Positions 10,801 to 22,931 of a DNA stretch of 64,000 nucleotides are shown here, in pieces (position 1 is the stretch's first letter; every line of letters starts with the position of its first letter). A program made the translations under genes and the position numbers. The stretch lies in NCBI GenBank assembly GCA_043228905.1, contig JBHGNT010000003.1:17980001-18044000 (forward strand). The letters are read 5' to 3'. Under the pieces are notes generated by a model that had not been told where the DNA came from, did not search any database, and saw only the letters and a program-made list of their open reading frames with translations. This DNA comes from Azolla caroliniana. Taxonomy: Eukaryota; Polypodiophyta.

Positions 10801-13800
10801 ACATTGGATCATGGATGTGTAAAAAAGAAAGTATAATCTATTATAAATCAATATTATCATAAGCTAATAAAAATGAATAGGCAAGACCCTCATTTATTAA
10901 TCTACAAGCCAGAATATGTAGTTTGGTGTGTGTGCGTGCGTGCGTGTTTTGGGGGAGGAGGGGGGGGGGGGGGGAAGTAACATTATAGTCTGGGTAAAAT
11001 AAATGCCCTCCCATCTGGATAATATGAGAATTCTCTATTCATATGCAAGCTCTCATGAACAAGTAATTGTTGGATTACGCGGATACTTATTAACAAATAT
11101 ACAGCCCATTGCATATTATTTACTGCAAAAATTGTTTAGCTTTAATTTTATTCAACTTTGCTAACTTCTTTTTACAAAGTCCTCACATAGGGCCTTCCAT
11201 AAAGAGAGAATCATTCAAAAGGTAATAGTAGAAAAGCACACTAATATAAAGATCAACAGATTCCAGTGCTAAGAGAATTATTTGACATAAACCTAGAAAG
11301 CATAAAATCAAGAATATCATATGCCAAATTACCTGCTGGGATGCCATTTTCAGGACTCCAAGTATGTGTGTCCTCACCATACCCAGTGCTCGAGACTGCT
11401 CAAAGAGAAAAAACAAAACATCGACATAAAATGCTTTGGAATTTCCTCATTTCTATTTTTTCTGAATCAATAAATTATCTGAAGGTAGACATGACCAAGC
11501 ATTAGTCATTTTTTACTCTCATAAAAAAATAGATGCTCATCTACAGCAACAGAATTTAATACTCTTGATTGTTTTATTTAAAGAACTTCCCTAGGACATA
11601 ATCTAATACAGCAAAGAAGGAAAGATATATAAAATCTCTAAATAAACATAATGGCCAATGAGATCTAACAAAAATTACAACTGTTTACATTAACTCATCG
11701 GCAGAAATAACAGATTAAAAATGTATTTCTACCCTAGATTCCTAAAAATAAATGGCTTGAAATGCAATCATGAATCATAAATAACCAACAATCACTTTCA
11801 GTGCTTGATCATTAGAGCTGAAATTTTTTGCCTCTAAAAATACCATAATGGGGTTAGCCAATATAGAAGTTTCAGCAGAATGAGGAGAGTGTCTCAGATT
11901 CATAACAAGAATGCTTCATAAGCACTATAAACATTTTCCAGGTAGAAAAGAAACAAGCAATACCTGGAGTTGTTGAAACTTTACCATATACACAGCTGAA
12001 TCTGCATACTGCGGATTATTGCTAACATACCTGTACAATATATTGTACTCAATCAATCAAGTTTCTAAAAGGTGTATTCAATTACTTATGAGTAATCTGA
12101 TCATTTGAAGTGTGTTAGAATAATTTCACTTCCAAAAGGTCCTTACAATATGCATTCATCAAGTCGTTTCAACAAAGGAAGGAAATGTCCACTGGCAACA
12201 CTCATTGTAGGAGCATAAAACTGTGTTGCAATCTGTTGTTTAAAAATAAAAAATATCATGATTTGCTCATATAGAGATTAGAAAATTCTATGTGCATAAT
12301 ACATTTCTATAAAAATAGGGTGGTTGAAGTTGCAGAGAACATACAGAAGCAAAGATGGACATTACAAACTCATATGAGAAAATGTCTGCCTGTGCTATTA
12401 TAATTTATGTATTTACAAAGCTTAACAAGGCACAAAACGCATAATAATCATCATGAATACATTTCTTTACACCTGTTGGAACTTGAATTCTTTACATGGT
12501 TTTTACCTACCTGTTGTCTTTATAGTTTCATACTGAAAACAATATTGCATCCTACATGAACTACAAGGCCTTTTTTGATAGTGTGAGCTCAATTACATGC
12601 AACAAGTTTTGTTTTGAACACCAAATGAATGTAAACTTTTACTTATCAAAACCAAGGATTATTTCCATGCTTTCAAAAAGATAAGTCCCAAGCTTGAAAA
12701 TGACTGCAATGACTATTTTCATGTTCCTTGTTCAGTAATTAATCATCTACAATCGACAATGTTCATGTTAAATGTAATAGATTGGATCTCTCCATTACAT
12801 TTCTTTGTAAATATATGCACATAGTTAAAACGAAACAAAATAATCCCTCTACTACAGCCTATCATCTGAGTACTTGTGTTATCAAATTTCACAGTAAAAT
12901 TGATGGAATTCTTTGGTTCAAAGTTAAAACTTCATAATAATATTGCATCATTTATAATGTTAATATATATATTTAATATAATATAAACAATGTCCCCTCG
13001 TAATGAAACCTACATGTCCACTTTAGCATGAAGGAACATGTTGAGTGTCAGATAAGTTGTCCCACAATAGGTTGGAACCTAAAATCAATCTTTCATTATG
13101 TTTCAATGATTATCTAGGAAAGCAAATGCACAGCATTTATTCATGCTAGAACTAAATTACTTCATTTCAAGAAAACAACTTACATTTTCCAATTCATCAA
13201 AATAATTAAGCTTGTTTCTCAATGCATTCGCAAATTCCAGCAACCTATCTTTCTCTAGTACCTGCGACCAATTAAGCATCACAAATAAAGGTATGCAACA
13301 GTGACTTCCTGTTACAGACCATCACCACAGTAAAACGAAACAAAAGAAACATTTCTGAACAAAACCTCATATATGAAACCTTATCTTATTTAGAAATATA
13401 ATTTCTTACCAATCTCTCACATGCATCATGCAATGTCTTTGTTTTGGTTGCAACTGTCTGATGTTGTTCTTGCAAGTCATCAAAGAGATGCAACGTGCTA
13501 TCTAGCTACAAATTCAAAAATATTTGAAACTGTAAATTAGTACATATTTAATATTTATACCATCACAAATAAGACCAGGATCTTGGACTTCCAGGACATA
13601 AACAAAAGCCACAGATAAAAACCATCATTCATAGACGAAAAAGAAAAACTGTCCTCTCTTTATATCCTAGTTCCTGAATAAGCAAAATTCCACGCAAAAT
13701 CTCAAGTTTTGATGGGTAAATTTGATCATGACAAAAAGATGGACATAGAAACAAACAAACAAACAAAGATATATTATGTCTTTTAAGAGGCCAAAATGGC

Positions 13801-16800
13801 CTATAAGACCAAATAAGAGATTACATCTTGAGTGTTGTCTCATCTTTGAGAACAAATCAAAATAAAAAAAATATTACACAGTAAATATAAAAGTAAATAA
13901 GATGAAAAGAGAAGAAACGAGGGAATTTGGTTTTTGGCACATGTAAGATTCTCAAGTTAGGTATATTGTAGCTTTTGTCTTCGAAAGATCTCTAGCATAG
14001 GTCGATCCAAAATGGAAATGTCTCCGAACCGAGGGAAGCACCTACGATGGCTGGAGATAATGGCTTTTATCTGTCGATGACAAGGGTGTCGAGGTCGTGG
14101 TCCATGGGGCCGGGGCCTACATGCTCGGCAAATTGCTATTGCCCGATCAATTGTAACCCCTTTGTTATGTCCTGGTCTGGAGCCCATTTGTGTATCCTGT
14201 GATGGACTTGTCGCATTAGTAGGAGTGATGGGGCTAAAGAAAGTTGTGATTGTTCTTTGTGGATGAGCTTGTGTGGCTGTATTCTTCAACAACTTTTCCC
14301 GATGTCTCTTGAGCTCTAGCAAGAAAAGTGCTAGGCATCTTTGGTCCTCATATTCCATTACCTTGCGTAGTGGGCCAAAGCCTTGTTTAAAGAGGCAATG
14401 GTATCTCCCTCTGATTTCATAAAAGACACTACAATGACAAACATAGTGTTCCTCAGATTCCACTCCTTGATGACACAATTGGCAAATTCTCTCTTCTAGA
14501 GGTAGTCGTGTATATCTGCCTACCTCAATTTGTAGCTGATGTGATGAGGTTCGCAACTGCCCTATCACACTACGCAGAGCATAGGATAGATGTATGTCCA
14601 TATAAGGTGGCCTGATGACAAATCCATCCTCCGATGTATGTAAGAAGTGCGTCTTATAGTGGGCCATCTTTGTACCAAGTGGTATTTTGGGGCTGATCCA
14701 TGTTATCTTGTTTTCTAGTTAATAATATCAGTTCAGATCACTCTATTCTTTTCCACTTTGGTCATATTTAGGTGGGGACAGACCAAACTATATTGGAACG
14801 GGGGTAGTGCATTTATACTCTTGCCATGTGACTCGAACCATTGCTGCATTTCAGCATACCAACAATGAGTGTCTCCATTTTCAGCCAGTTGTCTTGATGA
14901 CATAAGTGCCAACCTTGGGTACCTTCGTTTAGGGAGCTCCCGAAAACGTTGGATAAATGTCATTGATCGGAACAATGCCTCGGTTATATTAGGTGTTGCT
15001 CCCATCTCTACCCGGATTATATCGTGGGGCACCGATGCTTTGCTCCTTATCATGCGAGCAATCATTGACACTAAAGGTCCCTCTAAATCTTTCCAATGAT
15101 TTGCCTTGTTAAGAAAGACTCGGTCCCCATGTTTCTACTCCATAGAGAAGAGTTGGTGTGACAAGTGTATCAAATAACCATCGCTTAGTCCGTGACTCTT
15201 GGAACTGCAAATGTGCACATTGTCTCTCGAGAGCACCAAGGGCTGCATATCCACGAGAAAGTCGGGCACAAGCAGCCTCCTGTAAGTAGAACCTAGGTCC
15301 TTTAAAAGTTCAGTTTAAACAGTTTCGGTTAAAATGTTTCCATGGTTTAATTAGTTCCATTTAAGTTTCAAATTTTTTTAAACAGTTTGAGTTTGAGACT
15401 CCCAAACAAAACCACTGACGATGGCTACATATCATCCAAAGTATATGAGAATAAAACCACGTCATCGGCATATAAGAGTATAAAAATAAGCTCTTGCATG
15501 ACTTTTGGGCCATCTAATCCTTCTTCTTTTGCAGCTTTGTTTACAATTTGTTCAAGTTTATCAATGTATAGACCAAAGATTGTGGAGAGAGTGGAAACTC
15601 TTGCTTGACCCCCATGTTGCTCGAGAGGAACTTCGAGCAAACACTATCCATTTGCAATTGGCATCTAATTTGCACATACAATTGTACTAAAACTACTCTA
15701 TACTCTAATGGCATTTTGATATCCAAGTTTTCCTTGAAGTCGACTTTCATCTATAATTACACAAACGAAAACCAAATGATCGACAATGGAATGTTTTGGT
15801 CTAAAGCCTACTTGACCAAGTGCTCGTTTTGATGATGTTCAGCCCACAAGCTAATCTTTTGTTCCATTATACTACTATATAACTTCATCATACCCGAGCT
15901 AACCATGATAGTTTGACATGTTAATGAGAGAAAGATGTTATTAACATATATAATGAGCCAACATTCAACTCAAGTGAACTACACTACATGTTACTTGATA
16001 TATTAACTTTATCTCACAAGCCCGAAAACAAGAAGAGGTTCTTACTTGTTCCATAATCTGATCGCAAGTCAGCAAATGCTCCGTTAATGTCTTCACATAT
16101 CTCTGATATTTTTCCTCTGTCTATGTCCAAGTAAAAGTACCATTATCATAATTTTTATTTCTACATCCAACAATGTAAACAGGAAGTTTTATCAAGTATT
16201 CGAAAACATAAAAACACCAAAACAAACCTCTGACTTCATGGCTGATTCAAGATCTGTGAACCACTTGTAAAACTGCAATTAACTTGTCTCACGAGTTAGT
16301 GCAAGAGCATGAAATTCAATAGCTAGATGTATCATCCAGTAGAGAGAAAATACTTGTGCATTTAGGATATCCTAATGCCCATATGATATCCATATCAATT
16401 GCTTGTAGGGTAGAATATTGTATATGATATAATAATGTTTATACATACACATGTATGTATATACACACATCATAGTTCCCAGAAATTCTCAATTTAGTGC
16501 TGGAAAAAGATATGGAAGTTTCCCTACATTTTGTTTCCTACAGCCCAGAAAATTTGGAGCTTTTTCCAAGTTTTTTCGACAGTGTTTGGAAGAATATTCG
16601 TGGTTTTACTGTGAAGAGAAATCATAAACATTAAATTTTTCAACATGAACTTGCTATTTATCCCCTCAGATTATCTCATTTAACTTAATTGAGTTCAATT
16701 GTGTAATCTCCAATTTATGATGGTTATGGTGAATCCAGATATTAGCAAGTTTAAGAATAACGTAATCCAGATCACATACAAATAGAGCTAAAGATAAAAG

Positions 16801-19091
16801 TGCACACAATGCACATATCTTACAGTAAGTACACTGAATATCTTCAGCATACCTGATGGCTGTTAAGTAGGACTACTTCAGTGGGAAATGCATTATGATG
16901 TGAAGCTTCATCTGATGCAAAGGAAGCATCAGAAAAGTGTCCATTCAAAGACTCTTCAACCTGTATGATATAAAAGAATAAACATTTGTTAAAAACACAT
17001 ACAAATGTTGTATAAGCTAACTTATAAGACTTTGTTATTGTGGTAGCCAACTTTCTTTCGAATAGTAAAATGCAGGAAACATCGCATCGAGAAAGGACTT
17101 ACATGAGAAGGAATTGGCCGCTCTGCAAATGTTTGAGCAACAGCTGCAACAGCTGCTTTTTGTCCTTCTGTCAATGGAGCATTCTACAAAACACAAAAAC
17201 GAATGATAAGGAAAATATAGCTAGCTTGGCATGCCGCAAAAATGACCTGAATAAGCATCAAATATTGTACATGTCTTTCTGCCATCCTCATCGAGAGTGA
17301 GACGATTAATCTCTTCTCCTACTCACAGAAATGGCTTATCCATTGATAATGGAGCATGAAGAGGTCTAGACCCTAGTCAAGGAATATGGTGCATGTATAC
17401 ACACATGACCAAAAAACATGAGATTAAGGGGGGAGCAGCATATGCTGACAGTAATGATTACCTAGTGCATCAATCAACCACAACTTCCTGACCATAAAAT
17501 TCTGTCAAAGTGAAGTCTCACATCCACTGATATAGCTATTTTCACTGCCAATGGGTTCCCAACATGTCTCGTTATCTATTCCAGAACTTGAAATGTAGTC
17601 CAGAGGATGCAGCAGATGGGGATGAAATCAGCATTTAGTGCACCATTGGGTTCCAGAACGACAACACACCTGCTGCCTTTCTTCATCCCCACACCCATTT
17701 CTACTCAAGATCATGTCTGCCTTTCATTGGAGACACCATCTCTTACACATGCACTGCAAACATCATACACCACCATTCCCTTCACACATGAGGTACCCAA
17801 TATATGCTCATCTGAGGCTCACAATGGGTGTTTCCTTTTTCATCCATTCACATCACAATCCACATTCACAACCCAAATACTATCTATCATCCATACATCA
17901 ATCATCAGCCACTTCCCATACACTATACACATGGAACATACTCCTCCCCAAAGGACTATGCTGCAAAAACAATGGTATGGTGATGTGTAGAGATATTCAC
18001 TAGGAGAAAATACAGAGAGGGAAGTTAGACAACAGATGAGCTTCTTACATGCCACAAGAGAAGGGACTTGATGGATGCACCATCTACTCATGAGTATGGA
18101 TAGCACTGTAGCATGGCACAATATCATGTGATGATTATGCAAAGTTGATGGCAATTTCCAATACCGTTAGCACCCAAACCACAACCTTCCAGCTCTGACT
18201 TCTTCACTCCAGGCATGGTAGTGTGATATTTGGCCCTTGCAACAAGATAGGTCTGCAGCCATAAATGGTTGCAGAGTAAGCACTTCGTCTATGCAGCCAT
18301 CACTAAATCATTGCTTCAACTGGATCAAGGAGGAGGGATTCCCAGACTGTAGAATAGACATACAATAGTATCTATTCACAAATCCGGTGATTCTAACATC
18401 CAGGGGAATCAGGACAATCACGATCAACCACACCCAAAAAATACGTGTAACGGTACTTGAAGTGGAGCTCAACTCATATGCAAAAAGAGAGAGGATTTGG
18501 AAGCCCCTGAGACTGGCCAGGCTAGTTTTTAGACGAGCATTCGCCACCCTAGATCTTATCTTTCTTTCCCCTGTTATCAGAGATCGTATAGGATGCCACC
18601 TAGATTGAATACCTTCAGCCTTATAGGTCATTTTGTTCCTTTGAATCCTGAGGACGAAAATACATCATCATTATCATCTCTTTGTCTCTGCTAGGTGGCC
18701 AATCATTGACTTCCCAAGGACGATAATGCATAATCATCAACATCATTTATCTCTTAAAAGTGATCAATGACTGGCTTCCTGAGGACAATAATACATCAAA
18801 TTCATTACCATCATCAGTTCTTTGTCTCTCTGAGGTGATCAATCATCAGCTGCCGTGGAAAATAATACGCCTTTCTATCTATCTATATCATTTATCCCTC
18901 AGGTAGTCAGTCAATCGGCAGACTTCCAGAGGACAAAAATACATCATACCCCTCTGTCTCCCTTAGGTAGGTAATCAAACCCTTTCTGTATGAAGAGGAG
19001 AAAAGAGTACCTGATCCCAAGTGGATGCGAAAGTGTAGCCTTTGGAAACAGCAGCAGGTCTTGCAGCAACAGTCGGAACACGAGCTGCCAT
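4845..19091 (-). CDS. COG3: Conserved oligomeric Golgi complex subunit 3 (24 exons; last exon not in window)
   Basis: COG3 is a lobe A subunit of the eight-subunit COG tether for retrograde vesicles at the Golgi. Exons, all GT-AG: 19011-19091, 17103-17183, 16853-16960, 16228-16272, 16046-16120, 13410-13505, 13184-13261, 12147-12232, 11964-12030, 11333-11395, 10412-10519, 10228-10332, 10040-10132, 9729-9817, 9442-9661, 8938-9027, 8732-8848, 8624-8656, 8447-8533, 8260-8322, 8001-8117, 7814-7906, 6127-6237, 4845-4945. They join in frame without stops into 735 codons plus 2 nt. Landmarks are [10 protein letters not shown] (exon 1), [15 protein letters not shown] (exon 4), [13 protein letters not shown] (exons 8-9), [16 protein letters not shown] (exon 10), CAYLMQ (exon 13) and [17 protein letters not shown] (exon 24). 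The Sec34-type N-terminal region falls at about residues 90-240. Plant COG3 is a little under 800 aa, so about 40-50 C-terminal residues are missing and should be in one exon left of position 1. The start MAAR at 19091 is the first ATG of exon 1. No coding damage was seen. Confidence 0.93.
5385..5800. repeat. AT-rich segment with recurring GAATAC/GTATTC words (COG3 intron 23)
   Basis: Within the 1.18 kb intron between exons 23 and 24 the words GAATACAT, GTATTCTA and TAGAATAC occur many times in both orientations. There is also a direct duplication of about 39 bp (TACTTACCATACAAT..CATAGAATACATATGCT, near 5390 and 5425). It may be a decayed MITE or a local expansion. No clear terminal inverted repeat was found. 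Confidence 0.5.
6476..6553 (+). mobile_element. LINE-A 3' tail (about 78 bp, severely truncated) in COG3 intron 23
   Basis: ACTTAAGATGTAATCTCTTG, then TTATAGGCCATTTTGGCCTC and the TTTC tail, match the last ~78 bp of LINE-A copy 1. It lies antisense to COG3. It could be a dead-on-arrival LINE insertion or part of a SINE that shares the LINE tail. Confidence 0.75.
10920..10975 (+). repeat. GTGC/GTGT run followed by a G-rich tract (COG3 intron 10)
   Basis: A (GT/GC)n stretch leads into GGGGGAGGAGG and a run of more than 12 G, giving C-rich sequence in the COG3 pre-mRNA. It lies well inside the intron. The G tract could form a quadruplex on the plus strand. Confidence 0.8.
13751..15890 (-). mobile_element. 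LINE-A copy 3, in COG3 intron 5 (same orientation as the gene)
   Basis: Read on the minus strand: reverse transcriptase pieces at 15870-15425 ([14 protein letters not shown], then YADDVVLFS, separated by frameshifts), the region before the finger at 15330-14733 ([38 protein letters not shown]), the C-terminal ORF 14667-13957, the 3' UTR with the AGGCCATTTTGGCCT hairpin, and a TTTG-rich tail at 13751-13770. It is the most complete LINE-A copy here but lacks the endonuclease end. About 90 bp of AT-rich DNA (15330-15420) interrupts it. It adds about 2.1 kb to the 2.54 kb intron 5, and COG3 splice sites on both sides are intact. Confidence 0.87.
13957..14667 (-). CDS. LINE-A ORF2 C-terminal region (236 aa), copy 3
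   Basis: This open frame matches the 2366-3073 protein over its full length, with the same [18 protein letters not shown] zinc motif, basic tail and [10 protein letters not shown] end. Differences are scattered substitutions and one extra residue. It is a fragment of ORF2, not a stand-alone gene. It lies inside a COG3 intron and would be transcribed as part of the COG3 pre-mRNA. Confidence 0.75.
   Translation of the reverse strand: MAHYKTHFLHTSEDGFVIRPPYMDIHLSYALRSVIGQLRTSSHQLQIEVGRYTRLPLEERICQLCHQGVESEEHYVCHCSVFYEIRGRYHCLFKQGFGPLRKVMEYEDQRCLALFLLELKRHREKLLKNTATQAHPQRTITTFFSPITPTNATSPSQDTQMGSRPGHNKGVTIDRAIAICRACRPRPHGPRPRHPCHRQIKAIISSHRRCFPRFGDISILDRPMLEIFRRQKLQYT
18642..18985. repeat. Diverged minisatellite in COG3 intron 1 (about 5 units of 60-75 bp)
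   Basis: Units share an order of words: CTGAGGAC, AATACATCA, an ATCAT-rich part, CTCTTTGTCTC or TTATCTCT, then a GGTGATCAATCA-like word. Unit starts are near 18642, 18711, 18775, 18850 and 18923. The last unit ends within 30 bp of the exon 1 donor site (19009-19010). Confidence 0.7.
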
Positions 19092-20459
19092 TCTGCAGAT
19101 CTAAACAAGCACACACACCCACACCCCTCTGTGCAGGACAGTGTTTTGGTAGCTCTGTCTGTAGTTTTTCTTTTCTTTTCTACCTAGTCTAAAACAAAAG
19201 TTACAGATTTACAAAACTAGCCCCTACAAGAGTTTTGGTATTGTTTAATGTCTTTGCTTCTTCCTTTTTTAATTCCTCGCTTAAAACTAATAAGCCCCAA
19301 ATCCTGAAAATATACAAATTTAGTCTCGCTATTTTACATTCTTTACATTACAAATGAGGCCACACTCATCAATCTTAAGCATTGCATTGCATTGCAATTT
19401 GCGATGTGGATCTTTGAGAAAGAGTTGCACGTAATCGCCCCAGTTATTATTCGTAAATACTTTGAACCAAAACTAAGTCGCCAATTGCAAGTTTTATAGC
19501 AAAGAAATAACAATTGCATAGATAGATATAACGGTATTGGTAAGGTTGTCCAATAGAGACCAGAAGGTCATGCATTAAACCCCTACATTCTTTAGTGGCA
19601 TTTAGCCAATAAAGAAAAATATGTATGGTATAATATATAATAGAGAAGTGTAAAAGTTGAGCCTTAAATTCAACCCCTGTGATTAACAATATAACAACTT
19701 ATGACTATGGTAAGCTAATTACAATAAATAATGCTAGCAACATAGGGTTATTTCAATGCATTTTTCCTTACTCAAATGTTGATTTTCCTTTCGATGCATA
19801 AAGTAACAAAGCATTATTGACCAGTTTTTTGTAAATCATACAAATGCTTTTGTATATTTCTGTGAGATTTGTTGCCTTCAGAAATATTTCCAGCAATAGA
19901 GTTCAATATTTCTTAAACATTCCATACGAATATGGGAAAGAGGTGCACACATTGCCCATGGTTAGAAACTTTTGTATAAAGAATTAATTCTAAGGGCACC
20001 AATGAAATAAAAGTTACTCTTCAAGGTTAAGTTTTCGTTCTATGCATGAAATAGTAAGAAGATAGGATATCATTTAAAAAAATTGCATATTCCCATTAAA
20101 CTTTTGTCATCTATCGAATGAGTGTAAAAGACAATAAGGTCAAAATATAAAACTAATGGAACAAATAGACATGCTTGATTATGTTGCATGACTAGTTTTG
20201 GTATGATAAGGATTGTTGATCAAGCAACCCAATGAATAAATATTTGCAATGTCTGGGTACACAACGGTTAACACTTTGAAATGTTCCAAGCAACCCAACT
20301 CAACCTCAATGTTGCAAAGTGCCCATTCACAAAGTCCAATGGGATGTTGCTCAAACATATATTTAGCGAAGACATTGTGCTTTACCAAGGCAAGGTGAAG
20401 GTGTTGGCATAAAACGATGTCTCCTTCCAATTTGTATCCTAGTGTGAACTCGTCCAAAG
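19092..20459. other. Intergenic spacer upstream of COG3
   Basis: This spacer should hold the COG3 promoter (minus direction from 19092), but I see no convincing TATA box; a CT/TTTTC-rich tract lies at 19160-19185. At 19529-19585 the plus strand reads TATTGGTAAGG, then GACCAGAAGGTCATGCATTAAACC, resembling tRNA-derived SINE sequence with weak A and B boxes. A 92-codon minus frame at 20179-20457 has no family I recognise. Confidence 0.5.
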
Positions 20460-20534
20460 AGTTAGGGTTTAGTATATAAGCAATAACCTAACATTGTAAA
20501 GAAGCACCACTTGATCATCTTGTAAATCAAGTCT

Positions 20535-20571
<37 letters not shown>

Positions 20572-20723
20572 TGCAATAACAGAGCTTCCATTAAAGCTTA
20601 AACCGTGTTTATCTTCTGTTATATCTTCTTGCCTCTATTCAGTGTAGTTTGCTGAATAGATACGACAGGTCCTCACACACACTTATGTTTCCGCGCATAT
20701 CTGCCCACAACTAGTATCAGAGC
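20460..20723 (+). mobile_element. Copia-A 5' LTR end and primer site
   Basis: A TATA-like GTATATAAGC (about 20473), a (GA)n run at 20537-20566 and a CT-rich leader precede TAGTATCAGAGC at 20712-20723, one base off the plant initiator-tRNA primer site. The LTR left border was not defined because no partner LTR was found. Confidence 0.65.
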
Positions 20724-20804
20724 GACTTGTGGTTGGGCAACAAGCAACAGAGAAACTGAAAGGAAAAAGACCAAGTCAGTAAAATCTCACTTTCAAAGAA
20801 GAAC

Positions 20805-21640
20805 ATGGCTTCAACATCCGGAATTGGAGTTGAAATCAGAAAATTCAATGGCAAAAACTTTGCACTATGGAAGGAGATGATGCAGGATGTGTTGATCATC
20901 AGAAGACAAGTCGAAGCCATTCAACACAGTGAAAAACCTGCCTCGATAACAACCGAAGAGTGGAGATCTACAGACGAAATTGCACACTCCACCATCCGAA
21001 TGCATTTGGCCGAAAACGTCTACTTTAGTATGGCAAAAGAGACAATATCGTTCTCATTGTGGGAGAAGCTACAAGCTATGTACGAGAAAAAGTCCCTTCA
21101 TCTTCAAAACCGATTCTAATTGAACAACTGTTAAACATGAAGATGAGAGAACCCGATCCAACTACCTCCCACATCAACACCTTCAGTCGGGTGTTGTCAG
21201 AACTCTCCTCACAAGGATTAACTTCGAAGAAGAAGTGAAAGCCCTTGCCCTTCTATCGAGCTTACTGGCGAGTTGGGATGTATTCTGCACGACGTACGCC
21301 AATTGCCAACCAATCCTAAATTTAGATGAGACGATCGGCCAAGTCCTCACCGAGGACATTCGGCGAAAATCGATGGGACTCACCATCGACGAATCGACAG
21401 AAGCCCACCACTTGACCGAGTTGGTCGACCAATTGAGTCGATCAAGAGAACAAGCTGACAGAGCCGGTCGAAACCATAGTCGATCGAAAACAAGGGGAGA
21501 CCGACAACAGTCGAAGTCGAGAATGGGCCGATCAGTTGAATTCTGCACACATTGTAGAAAAGTTGGCCGCAATGTTTCTGACTGTTGGTCGATCAAGAGG
21601 AAAGATAGTGGTCGGCGATTTGAGCGAAATCGAGGATGAC
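20805..21640 (+). pseudogene. Copia-A gag
   Basis: The start MASTSGIGVEIRKFNGKNFALWKEMMQDVL is a classic Copia Gag N-terminus, 80 bp after the primer site. The frame stops at 21119, and Gag homology continues in another frame from about 21183 (ALLSSLLASWDVFCTT) through a basic RS-rich part. It reaches a zinc knuckle at 21544-21585, CTHCRKVGRNVSDC, in which the His ligand is Arg. Frameshift, stops and the lost zinc ligand mark decay. Copia-D gag (46260-47040) is the nearest relative in the window. Confidence 0.85.
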
Positions 21641-22479
21641 CCAACTCGGACCACTCTCCTACATGCAACCAAATCAATGTTGTCGACACCCGATCAGGAG
21701 AAATCCTTTCCTTAGAGGACTCGATGATCGGAGAAGTCCTCTACAATGCACAAGATGCACACACGTGGTTACTGGATTCCGGTGCCACATTCCACGTGAC
21801 CCCCAACATCGAATGGTTTTCAAACTATTTGGCCAATGCCAGTGGCACAATCCAACTAGGCAATGGGTAGTAGTACAGAATCGCAGGGACCGGAGAGGTT
21901 CCCATCCAATTTCCCAATGGCAACATGATCACCCTGCACCAAGTCTGGCACGTACCTGATCTGAAAAGGAATTTGGTCTCCATTGGCATGTTAGCCGAAG
22001 ATGGGTACCGAACGACTTTCAATGAGTCAACATGGATGATCAACCGTGGAAATTTGAAGATTGGAAGCGGGCACAAGTACAACAACTTGTACCCATTGAT
22101 GGCGGTCAATCTAGATAGGGTCATGAAAGTAACTGAAAAGACCGAGCCGAACTTATGGCATGGCCGACTCGGCCATATGTCTCAAGCCAGACTTGATCGG
22201 CTAAACTCCAAGTTAAGACGGACTTCTGCGAGCATTGTCGATACGGGAAATAGACCCAAAGTCCGCACTCTCTCCACTACGAGACAATACGACAACCCCT
22301 AGAGCTCGTGCACATAGATATATGTGGGCCTATGCCAAAGTGATCACTAGGAGGCTCCTGGTACTTCATCACATTTGTAGATGATTGTACATGGAAGGTA
22401 TGGGCGCACTCCATCAGGTCCAAAGACGAAGCGCTCACGGTCTTCACTTGGTGGACAACTGAAGTGGAGAACCAGTCAA
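21641..22479 (+). pseudogene. Copia-A protease, pre-integrase and start of integrase
   Basis: The frame has the aspartic protease core WLLDSGATFHV (DSGA at 21775-21786), then VWHVPDLKRNLVSIGMLAEDGY, the GAG-pre-integrase word LWHGRLGHMS near 22155, and the integrase start LVHIDICGPM..FITFVDDCT near 22310-22390. In-frame stops occur, for example within the LGNG region. It is cut at 22479 by Gypsy-1 and resumes at 28160. Confidence 0.87.
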
Positions 22480-22484
22480 GATAA

Positions 22485-22929
22485 TATCATGATATGACAA
22501 GACTCGAACCCATGACCTTATGTTACATGGGTCGAGCTCTTACCATTAGGCTATATATTGTAATACAAAAGATATTATTTTCATTTAAGTTTTACTATAG
22601 AAAATTGATGTATATTCCAGATTTCTCTAGAACATTCTAGAAACTTCAGGAGTACTCCTGAGAACACTATAAAAGGAGGCACAAGGCATTATTTCGAACC
22701 AAATCAGTTCAACACCAGTCTTAAGCCTCCTAACTACTATTGTATATTCCCTTAACATAATATATATCTTTTGTTATCCTCATTCTTTCTCTCTCTCTCA
22801 CTCACTCTTTCATTCTCTCGAGAGTTCTACACCTCCCTTACTACTAATCCTCATCTTTTAGTACTAATTCCTTCTCTGTCTTACTACTGTTCCTAACAGT
22901 ACTTCTCTGTCTTAGTACTGCTCCTGACA
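22485..22929 (+). mobile_element. Gypsy-1 5' LTR
   Basis: This 445-bp LTR begins TATCATGATATG (TGTCATGATATGG in the 3' copy) and ends CCTGACA. A tRNA-like sequence in antisense lies at 22501-22552, a TATA box TATAAAAG at 22668-22675, and the predicted RNA start AAATCAGTTCAA at 22701-22712. A CT-rich R/U5 leader follows. Confidence 0.9.
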
Positions 22930-22931
22930 GT

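Noticed and set aside
17607-18154. Overlapping open frames of 100-127 codons on both strands
   Set aside because: They lie in COG3 intron 1, have no recognisable family, and their His/Ser/Pro-rich make-up follows from CA-rich sequence.
20179-20457. 92-codon minus-strand frame upstream of Copia-A
   Set aside because: No family recognised, no gene context, and close to the presumed LTR; not supported as a gene.
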